A DNA stretch of 64,000 nucleotides from CAYPTB01 sp964413535. GTDB taxonomy: Bacteria; Planctomycetota; UBA1135; GCA-002686595. Every line of letters starts with the position of its first letter. Position 1 is the first letter of the stretch. Of the stretch, positions 7,927 through 17,367 are shown one piece after another. The notes under the pieces are model-generated. The model saw only the letters and a list, made by a program, of their open reading frames with translations. It did not search any database and was not told the DNA's origin. A program made the translations under genes and the position numbers. The stretch is taken from positions 62,001 to 126,000 of the forward strand of contig CAYPTB010000007.1 in the NCBI GenBank assembly GCA_964413535.1, in the 5' to 3' direction.

Positions 7927-10900
7927 TCAGCGAGGGCGATGGTCGCCGAGCGCATCCGGTGCTCGAGGCGCCGGGGCAACTCCGGCGGCGAGCGGCGCGG
8001 CGAGTTGCATCGTCTCGCGGCGGTGGAAGAGGCTGTAGAGGGCGGGCAGGACGACGAGCGTCAAGAGCGTGCTCGAGATCAAGCCGCCGATGACGACGGT
8101 CGCGAGCGGCCGCTGGACCTCCGCGCCGGTGCCGGTGGCGAGCGCCATCGGCACGAAGCCGAGCGAGGCCACGAGAGCGGTCATGAGCACGGGCCTCAGG
8201 CGCGTGAGCGCGCCCGTTCGGATCGCGTCCAGCGTCGTCGCTCCTTCCGCGCGGAGCTGGTGGATGAAGGTGATCAGGACCAGCCCGTTCAGCACGGCTA
8301 CGCCCGACAGCGCGATGAAGCCGACGGCCGCCGAGATCGAGAAGGGCAAGCCGCGCGACCAGAGCGCCAGGATGCCGCCGGTCAGGCCGAGCGGCACTCC
8401 GCTGGAGACGAGGAGCGCGTGGCGCAGCGACCCGAGGCAGTTGTAGAGCAGCACGAGGATCAGGAGGAAGCAGATCGGCACGACGATCGTCAGGCGCTCG
8501 GTCGCCGCGACCAGGTTCTCGAACTGGCCGCCCCAGGCCAGCCAACTGCCGGCGGGCAGCGCGATCGAGGCCACGCGCTCCTGCGCCTCGCCCACGAAGG
8601 ACCCGAGGTCGCGATCGCGGATGTTGCACTGCACGACGACGCGACGCTTGCCGTTCTCGCGGCTGATCTGGTTGGGGCCCTCGGCGAGCTGGATGCGCGC
8701 GACGGCGCCGAGCGGGATGAACGCCAGCCGATCGTGGCTGGCCGAGACGAGCGCAGGCGACGCCGTTGGCAGGGAGCGTCGCTCGGAGTCCGCTGCACTC
8801 CCCGCCGGCAGGGGCACGGGCAGGTTCGCGAAGTTCTCGAGCTGCCGGCGGATCTCGTCGGGCAAGCGCACGACGAGGTCGAAGCGGCGATCGCCTTCGA
8901 ACACGAGGCCCACTTCGCGGCCGCCGACCGCCGACGCGACGACGTCCTGGACGTCGGCCACCGACAGTCCGTAGCGCGAGATCGCCTCGCGCTGGATGTC
9001 GATGGAGAGCACCGGCAATCCGGCGGTCTGCTCGGTCCGCACGTCGGTTGCGCCCGGTATCGAGCGCAGCACGCCCTCGATCCGCCGCGCCGTCGCCTCG
9101 AGCGTGGGGAAGTCGTCGCCGAAGATCTTGACCGCCACGTCGCCGCGCACGCCGGCCAGGAGCTCGTTGAAGCGCATCTCGATCGGCTGGGTCCACTCGT
9201 AGTTGTTGCCCGGGAGCTCCGACACGGCGGCCTCCATCCGCCGGCGCAGCGAGTCCTTCGATTCGGTCGGGTCCGGCCACGCGTCCCTGGGCTCCAGGAC
9301 GACGAACGTGTCGGACACGTTGGGCGGCATCGGATCCGACGCGAGCTCGGCGGTGCCCGTCTTCGAGAAGACGGTGGCCACTTCGGGAAAGCGCGACAGG
9401 GTGCGCTCGACGTCGAACTGCATCTCGGACGACTGTGTGAGCGACGTGCTCGGGATGCGGATCGCGTGCAGCGCGATGTCCTCCTCGTCGAGCGTGGGGA
9501 TGAACTCGCGGCCGAGCCCTCCCGCGAGCCACAGCGATCCGAGGAACGCCGCAACGGCGAACGCGACCACGGCGACGCGGGCTCGCAACGCGAGCTGGAG
9601 CACGGGGGCGTAGGCGACCTTGGCCCAGCGCACGAGGACGTTCTCCTTCTCCCGCACTCGACCGGTGATCGTCAGCGCGACCATCGCCGGGACGAAGGTG
9701 AGCGAGAGCACGAACGCTCCGACCAGCGCGAAGATCACCGTCAGCGCCATCGGGTGGAACATCTTCCCCTCGACGCCGGTCAGCGCGAGGATCGGGAAGT
9801 AGACGGTGACGATGATCGCCTGGCCGTAGACGGACGGCTGGATCATCTCCCGCGCGGCCGCGCCGACCTCCTCGAGGCGCTCGGGGAGCGACAGAGTGCG
9901 TCCGAGGGCGTGCTGCCGCAGCGCCAGCCGCCGCAGGCAGTTCTCGACCACGATCACGGCGCCGTCGACGATCAGGCCGAAGTCGATCGCTCCCAGGCTC
10001 ATCAAGTTGCCGCTCACGCCCGCGCGGACCATGCCCGTCGCCGCGATCAGCATCGAGAGCGGGATCGCCAGTGCGCAGATCAGCGCCGCGCGGAAGTTGC
10101 CGAGCAGCGCGAAGAGCACGACGATCACGAGCAGCGCGCCTTCCAGCAGGTTCTTCTCGACGGTCCGGATCGTCGCGTTCACGAGCTTCGTGCGATCCAG
10201 GACCGTCGTGGCGTGGACGTCGGGCGGCAGGCTCCGGTTCACTTCCGCCATCTTCGCGTCGACCGCGGCGGCGACCGTGCGGCTGTTCGCGCCGATCAGC
10301 ATCAGCGCCGTGCCGACGACCACCTCCTCGCCGTTCTCGCTGGCGGCTCCCGTGCGCATCTCGCGGCCGATGCCGACGGAAGCGACGTCGTCGAGGCGGA
10401 TCGGCACGCCGCCGCGGCTGCCCACGGAGATCTCCTCGATCTGCTCCGGCGTCTCGATGCGGCCCGTCGCGCGCACGAGGTAGCTCTCGCCCTTGTGCTC
10501 GACGTAGCCGGCGCCGATGCTGACGTTGTTGCGCTCGAGCGCCTCGATCACGTCGCCGAACGTCAGCCCGTAGCTCACGAGCTTCATCGGGTCGGGCTGG
10601 ACGTGGTACTGCTTGACGTAGCCGCCGATCGCGTCGACGCCCGCGACGCCGGCGACGCCGCGCAGTTGCGGGCGGATGATCCAGTCCTGGACCTCGCGCA
10701 GGTAGGCCGCGCGCTCGAGCTCGTTCGTGAGCCGCCGTCCCTCCGGCGTCAGGTAGCTCCCGTCGCTCTGCCAGCCGGGGCGCCCGTTCTCGACGTGTGC
10801 GCCCGCGCCGCGCGGGTGCTCGTACTCGACCGTCCACATGTAGATCTCGCCCAGCCCGGTCGAGATCGCTCCCATACGCGGCTCCACCTCCGGCGGCAAG

Positions 10901-11259
10901 CTCTCGCGCGCCTCGCCCAGCCGTTCGCTCACCTGCGTGCGCGCGAAGTAGATGCTGACCGCGTCCTCGAAGACGGCGGTCACCTGCGAGAAACCGTTGC
11001 GCGACAGCGAGCGCGTGTACTCGAGCCCGGGGATCCCGGCCAACGCCGTTTCGATCGGGAACGTGACCTGCTTCTCGACCTCGATCGGCGACAAGGCCGG
11101 CGCGACGGCGTTGATCTGGACCTGGTTGTTGGTGATGTCCGGGACCGCGTCGATCGGCAGGCGAGCGAGCGAGAACGCCCCGAGGAGCGCGACGCACAGG
11201 ACGAGCAGCAGGACGCCGACGCGGTGTCGCAGCGAGAGCTGGAGAATCTTCTCGAGCAT
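7927..11259 (-). CDS. czcA: Heavy-metal efflux RND transporter (CzcA type)
   Basis: A 1110-residue inner-membrane RND pump that exports metal ions by proton antiport through a trans-envelope complex. It begins MLEKILQLSLRHRVGVLLLVL, the first membrane helix, then LPIDAVPDITNNQVQI, a hallmark of the heavy-metal RND group. The proton-relay helix reads DFGLIVDGAVIVVEN; the 'DFG...DGA..VEN' form is typical of the divalent-cation (Co/Zn/Cd) CzcA branch rather than Cu/Ag CusA. An insertion of about 40 residues after residue 130 (EHPRGAGAHVENGRPGWQSDG) is usual in this family. Length is slightly above the usual 1040-1060. The gene is the last of a four-gene minus-strand operon, 17 bp after the adaptor gene. 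Substrate choice is inferred from the motif only. Confidence 0.92.
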   Translation of the reverse strand: MLEKILQLSLRHRVGVLLLVLCVALLGAFSLARLPIDAVPDITNNQVQINAVAPALSPIEVEKQVTFPIETALAGIPGLEYTRSLSRNGFSQVTAVFEDAVSIYFARTQVSERLGEARESLPPEVEPRMGAISTGLGEIYMWTVEYEHPRGAGAHVENGRPGWQSDGSYLTPEGRRLTNELERAAYLREVQDWIIRPQLRGVAGVAGVDAIGGYVKQYHVQPDPMKLVSYGLTFGDVIEALERNNVSIGAGYVEHKGESYLVRATGRIETPEQIEEISVGSRGGVPIRLDDVASVGIGREMRTGAASENGEEVVVGTALMLIGANSRTVAAAVDAKMAEVNRSLPPDVHATTVLDRTKLVNATIRTVEKNLLEGALLVIVVLFALLGNFRAALICALAIPLSMLIAATGMVRAGVSGNLMSLGAIDFGLIVDGAVIVVENCLRRLALRQHALGRTLSLPERLEEVGAAAREMIQPSVYGQAIIVTVYFPILALTGVEGKMFHPMALTVIFALVGAFVLSLTFVPAMVALTITGRVREKENVLVRWAKVAYAPVLQLALRARVAVVAFAVAAFLGSLWLAGGLGREFIPTLDEEDIALHAIRIPSTSLTQSSEMQFDVERTLSRFPEVATVFSKTGTAELASDPMPPNVSDTFVVLEPRDAWPDPTESKDSLRRRMEAAVSELPGNNYEWTQPIEMRFNELLAGVRGDVAVKIFGDDFPTLEATARRIEGVLRSIPGATDVRTEQTAGLPVLSIDIQREAISRYGLSVADVQDVVASAVGGREVGLVFEGDRRFDLVVRLPDEIRRQLENFANLPVPLPAGSAADSERRSLPTASPALVSASHDRLAFIPLGAVARIQLAEGPNQISRENGKRRVVVQCNIRDRDLGSFVGEAQERVASIALPAGSWLAWGGQFENLVAATERLTIVVPICFLLILVLLYNCLGSLRHALLVSSGVPLGLTGGILALWSRGLPFSISAAVGFIALSGVAVLNGLVLITFIHQLRAEGATTLDAIRTGALTRLRPVLMTALVASLGFVPMALATGTGAEVQRPLATVVIGGLISSTLLTLVVLPALYSLFHRRETMQLAAPLAAGVAPAPRAPDALGDHRPR

Positions 11260-11276
11260 GGGAGCGGTCCTGCGAG

Positions 11277-12572
11277 CTAGTGCTGGTGCTCCGCCGCAGA
11301 CTTGCCGAGCTCGGCCTTGAGGATGAAGCTGCCCTCCACGACGACGGGCTCGCCCTCCGCGAGCCCGGAGAGGACGGGCACGAAGCCTCCGACGACCGCT
11401 CCGATCACGACGGCGCGCTTGACGAAGGTCCCTTCCTCGCCCGGAACGGGCACGAACACGGCGGTCGCACCCTCGACGAGCTGCGTCGCTCCCTCGGGGA
11501 TCGCGAGCACCGGAGCGTCGCGCGCTCCGGGGCCGCCGAGCTCGATCTCCGCCTGCGCGAACATGCCCGGGCGCAGCTCCTCGTGTCGATCGGTCGGTTC
11601 GATGCGCACCTGCACGGTGCGCGTGGCGGGATCGAGCGCGGGCGAGATGAACGAGATCGCTCCCGGACACCAGTGGTCGCCTTCGGACCCGAGCAGCACG
11701 CGCGTGCGCGCGCCGCGGGCGATATCGCGCAGCCGCGATTCGGGTACGTCCGCGATGACCCACAGCTTCGTCATGTCGGCGATCACGAGCAGCGCTTCGC
11801 GCTCGGGTCCGACGAGCTCGCCCAGCGTCGCCTCGCGCTCGATCACCTGACCCTGGATGGGAGCCATCACGGTGAAGTGCGGGTCGATCTTCCCAGTCTT
11901 CGCAAGGAGCTGCACGGCTTCGTCCGACATGCCGAGCAGGTGGAGGCGGTTGCGAGCCGCTTCCTCGGCCGCGCGCGCCCCGGCCAGCGCCGCCAGCGCC
12001 GTGCGGTACTCCGCCTCGCGCTTCTGGACCTCGGAGAACGCGATGCCCTGGTTCTTGTCGTACAGGGCCTGGGAGCGCTCGAGCGAGTTCTTGGCCAGGT
12101 CGACGGCCGGCTCCGCGTTCGCCGTCGCGCTCCGCTTCTGGAGGTAGTCGCTCTGCGACTCGCCCAGCTCGGTGCTCTCGACGACGAGCAGCGGGTCGCC
12201 CTTCACGACCTCGTCCCCCAGCCGCACCAAGAGCTCCGCGACGCGACCCTGCACGGGGATGCCGACGTGCGCGATGCCCTCCGAGTTGAAGTGCACTTGC
12301 GCCGGCGCGAGGGTCGTCGCCACGAGCACCCGCCGGCTCGCCGCCTCGACCCGGATCCCGTGGCGCTCGATCGCTTCGGGCGTGAGCGTCACCTCGTCCG
12401 AGTGCCCGTCCTCGGGCGCCCCCTCGTCGTGCGCTCCCCGCTCCTCCGTGCTCCCGTGCTCGCGCCCCGCGCGATCGCAGCCGCCGATCCAGCCCGCGAG
12501 GAGACCCGCGACCAACCCGGCCGCGATCCCGCGCGTTCCCATCGTTCGATGTCGCTTCATGGACTTCGCCAT
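11277..12572 (-). CDS. Metal efflux RND periplasmic adaptor subunit (CzcB/CusB family)
   Basis: A 431-residue membrane fusion protein that links the RND pump to the outer-membrane channel. The signal peptide region ends AGLLAGWIGGC, so it is probably a lipoprotein. A His/Glu/Asp-rich stretch follows (EHGSTEERGAHDEGAPEDGH), as often seen in metal adaptors. Then come the barrel-sandwich half (GIPVQGRVAELLVRLGDEV), a helical hairpin and the beta-barrel segment (VMAPIQGQVIEREATLGELV, LWVIADVPES). The C-terminus ends in AEHQH. The ATG at 12572 was chosen because GGAG lies about nine bases upstream; an ATG at 12560 is also possible. It sits between the outer-membrane factor and pump genes in one operon. 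Confidence 0.92.
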   Translation of the reverse strand: MAKSMKRHRTMGTRGIAAGLVAGLLAGWIGGCDRAGREHGSTEERGAHDEGAPEDGHSDEVTLTPEAIERHGIRVEAASRRVLVATTLAPAQVHFNSEGIAHVGIPVQGRVAELLVRLGDEVVKGDPLLVVESTELGESQSDYLQKRSATANAEPAVDLAKNSLERSQALYDKNQGIAFSEVQKREAEYRTALAALAGARAAEEAARNRLHLLGMSDEAVQLLAKTGKIDPHFTVMAPIQGQVIEREATLGELVGPEREALLVIADMTKLWVIADVPESRLRDIARGARTRVLLGSEGDHWCPGAISFISPALDPATRTVQVRIEPTDRHEELRPGMFAQAEIELGGPGARDAPVLAIPEGATQLVEGATAVFVPVPGEEGTFVKRAVVIGAVVGGFVPVLSGLAEGEPVVVEGSFILKAELGKSAAEHQH

Positions 12573-12601
12573 CCGTCGTTCTCCGGAGTTCGTCGAGAGG
12601 G

Positions 12602-14014
12602 TCACGGTGTCGGCGCGGGATCGGCTCCGTCCCCGCGGATTGGGTCGAGGACGGCGGGTCCGCCGACTGCGCGTTCGAGCCGCACGAGCGACGCGGCCGC
12701 GCGCTCCTCGAGCTCGACCTGCTTCGCCTGCGCGGACTGCAGCGCCTGCTCGGCCAAGAGCACGGCGGTGACGTCGGTCTCGCCGGCCAGGTAGATCGCC
12801 TCGATCTCCTCCCGGCGCTCGCGCTGGAGCGGGATCAGCTCGTCCCGCACGCGCGCGAGGGCGTTCCGTGCCGCCTCGAAGCTCGCGAGCGCGCGGCGCA
12901 CTTCGAGCACCACGCGCCGCGCCGCGTCGGTGAGCTCGTGGCGCGCCGCGACGATCCGGGCCAGGGCGCGCTCGCGCCGCGCGCCGCCGGGGTCGAAGAT
13001 CGGGAGCGGAAGGGCGAGCTCGGGACCCGCCGACCAAACGTCGGAGCGCTCCGCCGCCACGCCCAGCCCCGCGCCGTCCTGGAGCGCGAGCGCGGCGATC
13101 GACGCCTCGTCGCCCAGCGCCGCGAGCTCCCAGGCGATCGCGCGGATCTCGGGTCGACGCGCGAGAGCCGCGGCGATCCAGGCGCCCTCGTCGGGCGTGC
13201 GCTCGGGCAGCGGCGCCCACGCGTCGAGCTTCCACTCGGCGGCGCTGGACGGCTCGCCGATGACGTGCGCGAGCGTGAGCCGCGCCACGCGTCGGCGCAG
13301 CTCGATGTCGGCCAGCTCGACGTCGAGCTCGATCTGCTGGGTCCGGATCGCGGTGACGTCGATGCGCGCGGCCTCGCCGAGCTCGAGCCGCGACTGCGCG
13401 AGCTCGTGCAGTCGCTCGAGCAGTTCGGCGCGCTCGCGAAACGTCGGCAGGAGCTCGTCCAGGGCCTGCACGGCCGCGTAGCTCTCGCGGACGCTCGCGA
13501 CGACGTCGAGGCTCGCCGCGAGCGCCTCCTCCACGGCCGCCTGAAGGCGACGATCCGCCGCGTCGATCCGCCGCGGCCGCGCTAAGAGCGCGGCGAGCTC
13601 GGAGCTCACGCCGGCATCGATCTCGGCGCGCCCGCCGCCTTCGGGCAAACGCAGCACGATCGAGAGGATCGGATTGGGGAGGAGCCGCGCTTGCCGCGCG
13701 TCCGCGAGCGCCACGTGCACCCGCGCGAGCGCCGCCTGGAGCGCCGCGTCGCGCAGGACGGCGAGCCGCACGGCGTCGGCCAGACCGAGCTCCGCTCCCG
13801 TCGCCGGCTCGGCGTCGACCGGATCTCCCTCGACGCGCAACGCCACCGCCTGCTCGAGGCCGACGGCGCGCGCGATCGCGACGCCCGCATCGGGCGCGTC
13901 GAGCGCGGCGCACGCCGAGATCAGGGCGATGCCGGCGGAGCCGAGGGCGGGAGCACCCCGGATCGAGCCCGGCGGGAAGTAGGAAGTGAAACGGCGCAGG
14001 AAACGCTGGGGCAT
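12602..14014 (-). CDS. TolC-family outer membrane efflux protein (CzcC/CusC type)
   Basis: A 470-residue outer-membrane factor with the two long-helix repeats of the OEP family. Typical pieces are 'ARQARLLPNPILSIVLRLPEG' near residue 105, 'RLELGEAARIDVTAIRTQQIEL' in the first repeat, 'ARRPEIRAIAWELAALG', 'SAGPELALPLPIFDPGGARR' and 'YLAGETDVTAVLLAEQALQSAQ' in the second. The N-terminus has a hydrophobic stretch, and GIALISAC may be a lipobox. It lies 29 bp upstream of the adaptor gene and 124 bp downstream of the small Cys-rich protein gene. It forms the outer-membrane exit of the metal pump encoded downstream. Confidence 0.9.
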   Translation of the reverse strand: MPQRFLRRFTSYFPPGSIRGAPALGSAGIALISACAALDAPDAGVAIARAVGLEQAVALRVEGDPVDAEPATGAELGLADAVRLAVLRDAALQAALARVHVALADARQARLLPNPILSIVLRLPEGGGRAEIDAGVSSELAALLARPRRIDAADRRLQAAVEEALAASLDVVASVRESYAAVQALDELLPTFRERAELLERLHELAQSRLELGEAARIDVTAIRTQQIELDVELADIELRRRVARLTLAHVIGEPSSAAEWKLDAWAPLPERTPDEGAWIAAALARRPEIRAIAWELAALGDEASIAALALQDGAGLGVAAERSDVWSAGPELALPLPIFDPGGARRERALARIVAARHELTDAARRVVLEVRRALASFEAARNALARVRDELIPLQRERREEIEAIYLAGETDVTAVLLAEQALQSAQAKQVELEERAAASLVRLERAVGGPAVLDPIRGDGADPAPTP

Positions 14015-14138
14015 CGTGCAGCGGAAAGGGAACGGGTCTCTCGCGAGCGCCCCGTCTTGGACCGAGACGGTCCGCGCGAACGGAGCGCGACACGTCCCGC
14101 GGGCGATGGCTCGCCCGCGCGACACGGAGAGACGGGCG

Positions 14139-14576
14139 CTAGAGGCGCAGCACGACGGTCCGGATCGACGCGAGGCAGGGGTCCACGATCGGACCCGCGG
14201 CCGGCGCGCGCGCGCGATCCCCCTCTGCGCCGAGGGCGAATGCGCTCGCCGCAGGTACGACGGCGAGCCCGTGACCGGCGAGCTCGACACGCTTCGGTTT
14301 CGTCTTGGACTCGGCCGAGGCTTGCCCGACCAGCACGTCGGTGCACGGGCAATCGCCCGCGTCCTCGAGCCGCGCCTCGGAGAGGGCCGAAGCGAACTCG
14401 TCCCCGCTCAGCTCGGGACATCCGGCACAGCTACCCTCCGCCGGTCGACCTTCGAGCGCCACCGTCCCCCCGGGTCCCAGGCACAGGACCAAGGCCTGTC
14501 CCGGCACGAGACCCAAAGCCAGCGCGCCGACGAGGCACAGCCACGCTCCGAATCTCGCACTGAAGGGACCGCACAT
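14139..14576 (-). CDS. Small exported Cys-rich protein of the metal efflux operon
   Basis: A 145-residue predicted exported protein. A signal peptide (about residues 1-28, LVGALALGLVPGQALVLC) is followed by GPGGTVALEG and a Cys-rich central part: CAGCPE and CPCTDVLVG. From memory, small proteins of this kind with a conserved '.VLCiG.dGHvalE' start and Cys-rich centre occur beside czc/cus operons. A periplasmic metal-binding or sensing role is an inference. It is the first gene of the minus-strand efflux operon. A 189-bp region separates it from the divergent SDR gene, and operon promoters should lie there. Confidence 0.6.
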   Translation of the reverse strand: MCGPFSARFGAWLCLVGALALGLVPGQALVLCLGPGGTVALEGRPAEGSCAGCPELSGDEFASALSEARLEDAGDCPCTDVLVGQASAESKTKPKRVELAGHGLAVVPAASAFALGAEGDRARAPAAGPIVDPCLASIRTVVLRL

Positions 14577-14765
14577 GGTGAGGAGCCTAGGTCATCGGTC
14601 TCCGCGCGACAACTTCTGTAGCGCGAGCCCGTGCGGACCAGCAGCGCCGACGATGGAAGGCGTGCCGCGGCTCGCGGTCGAACCTGACCCCGGACGAGCG
14701 CGCGAGGCCGTGGAAGCCGATCGCCCGCGGGGCTCGATTGTCGTCCAATGTCGGCGGAGGCACGC

Positions 14766-15614
14766 ATGGACAGCGCACTCGCAGACAAGGTCGTCTTCGT
14801 CACGGGGGCTTCGGGTGGGATCGGCCGCGCGATCGCCGACGCGTTCGCCGACGAGGGCGCGCGGCTCGTGCTCCAGGGACACTGGCGGTTCGACGAGCTC
14901 GAGCGGCGCACGGCCGCGAAGTCCTGGCACGAGCGTGCGCTGTGCGTGCGCGCGGACGTAGCGGAGCCCGCCGACCTCGAAGCGGCCTTCGCCCTCGCCG
15001 TCGAGCGCTTCGGGCGCGTCGACGCGTGCGTCGCGAACGCGGGCGTCTGGCCGGCGGAGGAGAAGCTCCTGCACGAGCTCGATCCCGAGCGCGTGCGCGC
15101 GGTCGTGGACGTGAACCTGCTCGGCGCGCTGTGGACGGCGCGCGCGTTCTTCCGCGCGCTCGAGCGCTCGGGTCCGCGCGCCGACGGCCACGGCGCGTCG
15201 CTCGTCTTCACGGGCTCGACGGCCGGACGCTTCGGCGAGCTCGGCCACGTCGACTACGCGCTTGCGAAGGCCGGGCTCCAAGGCATCGTTCGCACCCTGA
15301 AGAACGAGATCGTGCGCTTCGATCCGTACGGGCGCGTGAACCTGGTCGAGCCGGGCTGGACGGTGACCGAGATGGCGCGCGCGGCGCTCGAGGATCCCGC
15401 GCTCGTGCGGCGCGTCGCGCGCACGATGCCGCTGCGCCAGCTCGGCCGCGCCGAGGACGTGGCGCGCACGATCGTGTTCCTCACGTCGCCGCGCCTCGCG
15501 CGCCACCTGTCGGGTCAGGTGCTCACGGTCGCGGGAGGCATGGAGGGTCGCGTGCTGTGGGACGAGGGCGCGATCGACGTGGCGGAGATCCGCGCGCGGC
15601 TCGGACGGGAGTGA
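14766..15614 (+). CDS. Short-chain dehydrogenase/reductase (SDR)
   Basis: A 282-residue classical SDR oxidoreductase. It shows the NAD(P)-binding TGASGGIG motif at residues 13-20, ADV in strand 3-4, VANAGVW (the NAG motif), the catalytic Ser in FTGSTAGRFG and the YxxxK pair in HVDYALAKAG. After that, EPGWTVTEMA corresponds to the 'PG.v.T.m' segment. The C-terminus QVLTVAGGMEGRVLWD resembles the 'G.vi.vdGG' end. The ATG at 14766 is preceded by GGAGG five bases upstream; an in-frame ATG at 14748 lacks such a site. Substrate is not predictable. It is a single gene divergent from the efflux operon. Confidence 0.92.
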   Translation: MDSALADKVVFVTGASGGIGRAIADAFADEGARLVLQGHWRFDELERRTAAKSWHERALCVRADVAEPADLEAAFALAVERFGRVDACVANAGVWPAEEKLLHELDPERVRAVVDVNLLGALWTARAFFRALERSGPRADGHGASLVFTGSTAGRFGELGHVDYALAKAGLQGIVRTLKNEIVRFDPYGRVNLVEPGWTVTEMARAALEDPALVRRVARTMPLRQLGRAEDVARTIVFLTSPRLARHLSGQVLTVAGGMEGRVLWDEGAIDVAEIRARLGRE

Positions 15615-15795
15615 GCGCGAAACGGAGTCCCCGGTCGTTCGGACTCGGCAGATCGGAGTAGGTAGAGATACCGGGTCGCTCCGCCGTGATTGCAACCGGG
15701 GACGGGGTGCGATCATGATGGTCGCCCCGTCGCGCGCGATCCCCGCGCGCCGACGTGGTGACTCCGGCGACGTCGAGCAACGAGGAGAACCCGAC

Positions 15796-17259
15796 ATGCA
15801 ACCCATTCGCTTCGATCGACAGGCTTCCCAGCGACGGACGGCTCCCGCGCGCGCCGGTCGCAGCTCGCGCCCGATCTTCCTCGCACTCTCGTTCTTGGGC
15901 TGCGCCGCGCTCGCGGCGGCGGCGAGCCAGGACGGAAAGCCCGCGGAGCGCGGCGCGACGAGCTTCGCTCCGGTCGCCACGACGGAGTCCTTCGAGGAGG
16001 TCTTCGAGCGCATGTCCGCCGCGAAGCCCGGCATCGAAGAGCGCCACGTGGCGCTCTTGGCGAAGCGCTACGACCTCGAGGACAAGCCCGTCGCAGGCGC
16101 AACGATGTCGCGCGGCAAGGCCGTGCAGGGCGGCGTGCGCGTCAAGCTCCACGGCGGCGCCACGTGGGATTCGCTCGCCGGGCTCACGCCCGCGCAGGTG
16201 CGCGAGCGCGGCCTGTGGCCCGAGGGCTTCTTCCCGCTCCCGCATCCCAATCACGCCGAGGGCGGGATGCTCTTCCCGAAGTTCCACATCGACCGCGTGC
16301 TCGAGCAGGACAAGCGCGACCTCACGCGCTTCGACCTCGACTTCCAGATGCCGGACGCGTTCCTGCCCGAGTTCCCGCCGCCGATCTTCCTGACGACGCG
16401 GCCGGATCTGGGCGACGTCTCGGGCGGCGAGCTCGTGACGACGGCGAACCTGCACGAGCTCTTCGACGGCATCCTGAACCCCAAGCAGCTCGATGGCCTG
16501 CGTCTGCTCGTCACGCCCTTCCCGCAGCAGCAGTTCAACGCCACGCCCGACCGGCGCAGCCCCGCGCCGAGCTTCGGCGTGACGTGCTTCGACTGCCACG
16601 CGAACGGCCACACGAACGCCGCCACGCACCTCGTGGGCGACATCCGCCCGCAGGAGTTCCGCCACCGCATCGACACGCCCAGCCTGCGCGGCGTCAACAT
16701 CCAGCGCCTGTTCGGCTCGCAGCGCGCGCTGAAGAGCGTCGAGGACTTCACCGAGTTCGAGCAGCGCGCCGCCTACTTCGACGGCGACCCGGTCATCGCG
16801 ACGAAGAAGGGCGTGAACCCGCTCGAGCGCGGCAGTCAGGTGCACGCCATGGCCGAGTTCCAGGCCCTGCTCGCCTTCCCGCCCGCGCCGAAGCTCACGA
16901 TCCTCGGCCGGCTCGACCCCGCGCTCGCGTCGGAGTCCGAGCTCGCCGGCGAGGCGCTCTTCAACGGCAAGGCCCAGTGCTCGGTCTGCCACCCGGCGCC
17001 GTACTACACCGACAACCTGATGCACGACCTGAAGGCGGAGCGCTTCTTCACGCCGAAGATGATTTCCGGGCGTTTCGCCACGGCGGACGGCCCGATCAAG
17101 ACCTTCCCGCTGCGGGGGATCAAGGACTCGCCGCCGTATCTGCACGACGGCCGGCTCTTGACGATCGCCGACACCGTCGAGTTCTTCAACCTCGTGCTCG
17201 GCACGAAGCTCACGACCAAGGAAAAGGCCGACCTCACGACGTTCCTGCTCTGCTTGTAG
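15796..17259 (+). CDS. Di-heme cytochrome c protein (MauG/cytochrome c peroxidase-like)
   Basis: A 487-residue exported protein with two covalent heme c sites: CFDCH at residues 264-268 and CSVCH at 395-399. The N-terminal signal peptide is about residues 1-40 (IFLALSFLGCAALAAAAS). Between the hemes are segments such as FRHRIDTPSLRGVNIQRLFGS. The C-terminal part has KTFPLRGIKDSPPYLHDGRLLTIADTVEFFN, which matches the end of di-heme peroxidase-like proteins. It probably acts in periplasmic electron transfer or peroxide reduction; no partner gene is adjacent. The ATG at 15796 was chosen because it gives a signal peptide and has GGAG upstream; an in-frame start at 15715 would add 27 residues. Confidence 0.85.
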   Translation: MQPIRFDRQASQRRTAPARAGRSSRPIFLALSFLGCAALAAAASQDGKPAERGATSFAPVATTESFEEVFERMSAAKPGIEERHVALLAKRYDLEDKPVAGATMSRGKAVQGGVRVKLHGGATWDSLAGLTPAQVRERGLWPEGFFPLPHPNHAEGGMLFPKFHIDRVLEQDKRDLTRFDLDFQMPDAFLPEFPPPIFLTTRPDLGDVSGGELVTTANLHELFDGILNPKQLDGLRLLVTPFPQQQFNATPDRRSPAPSFGVTCFDCHANGHTNAATHLVGDIRPQEFRHRIDTPSLRGVNIQRLFGSQRALKSVEDFTEFEQRAAYFDGDPVIATKKGVNPLERGSQVHAMAEFQALLAFPPAPKLTILGRLDPALASESELAGEALFNGKAQCSVCHPAPYYTDNLMHDLKAERFFTPKMISGRFATADGPIKTFPLRGIKDSPPYLHDGRLLTIADTVEFFNLVLGTKLTTKEKADLTTFLLCL

Positions 17260-17367
17260 CCGATCGGATCGAGGGGTGAGGAGCCGCGCGTTCCTCGCCC
17301 CGAGCATCGCATCCGCCGTCGCGCCCGCTACCGATCCTCGAGGTGCTCGCGCGGCTTCGTCGAAGCG

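Noticed and set aside
7846..11280. 1144-residue plus-strand open frame opposite the RND pump
   Set aside because: It has no signal, domain or ribosome site; it is composed of Arg/His/Asp-rich shadow sequence.
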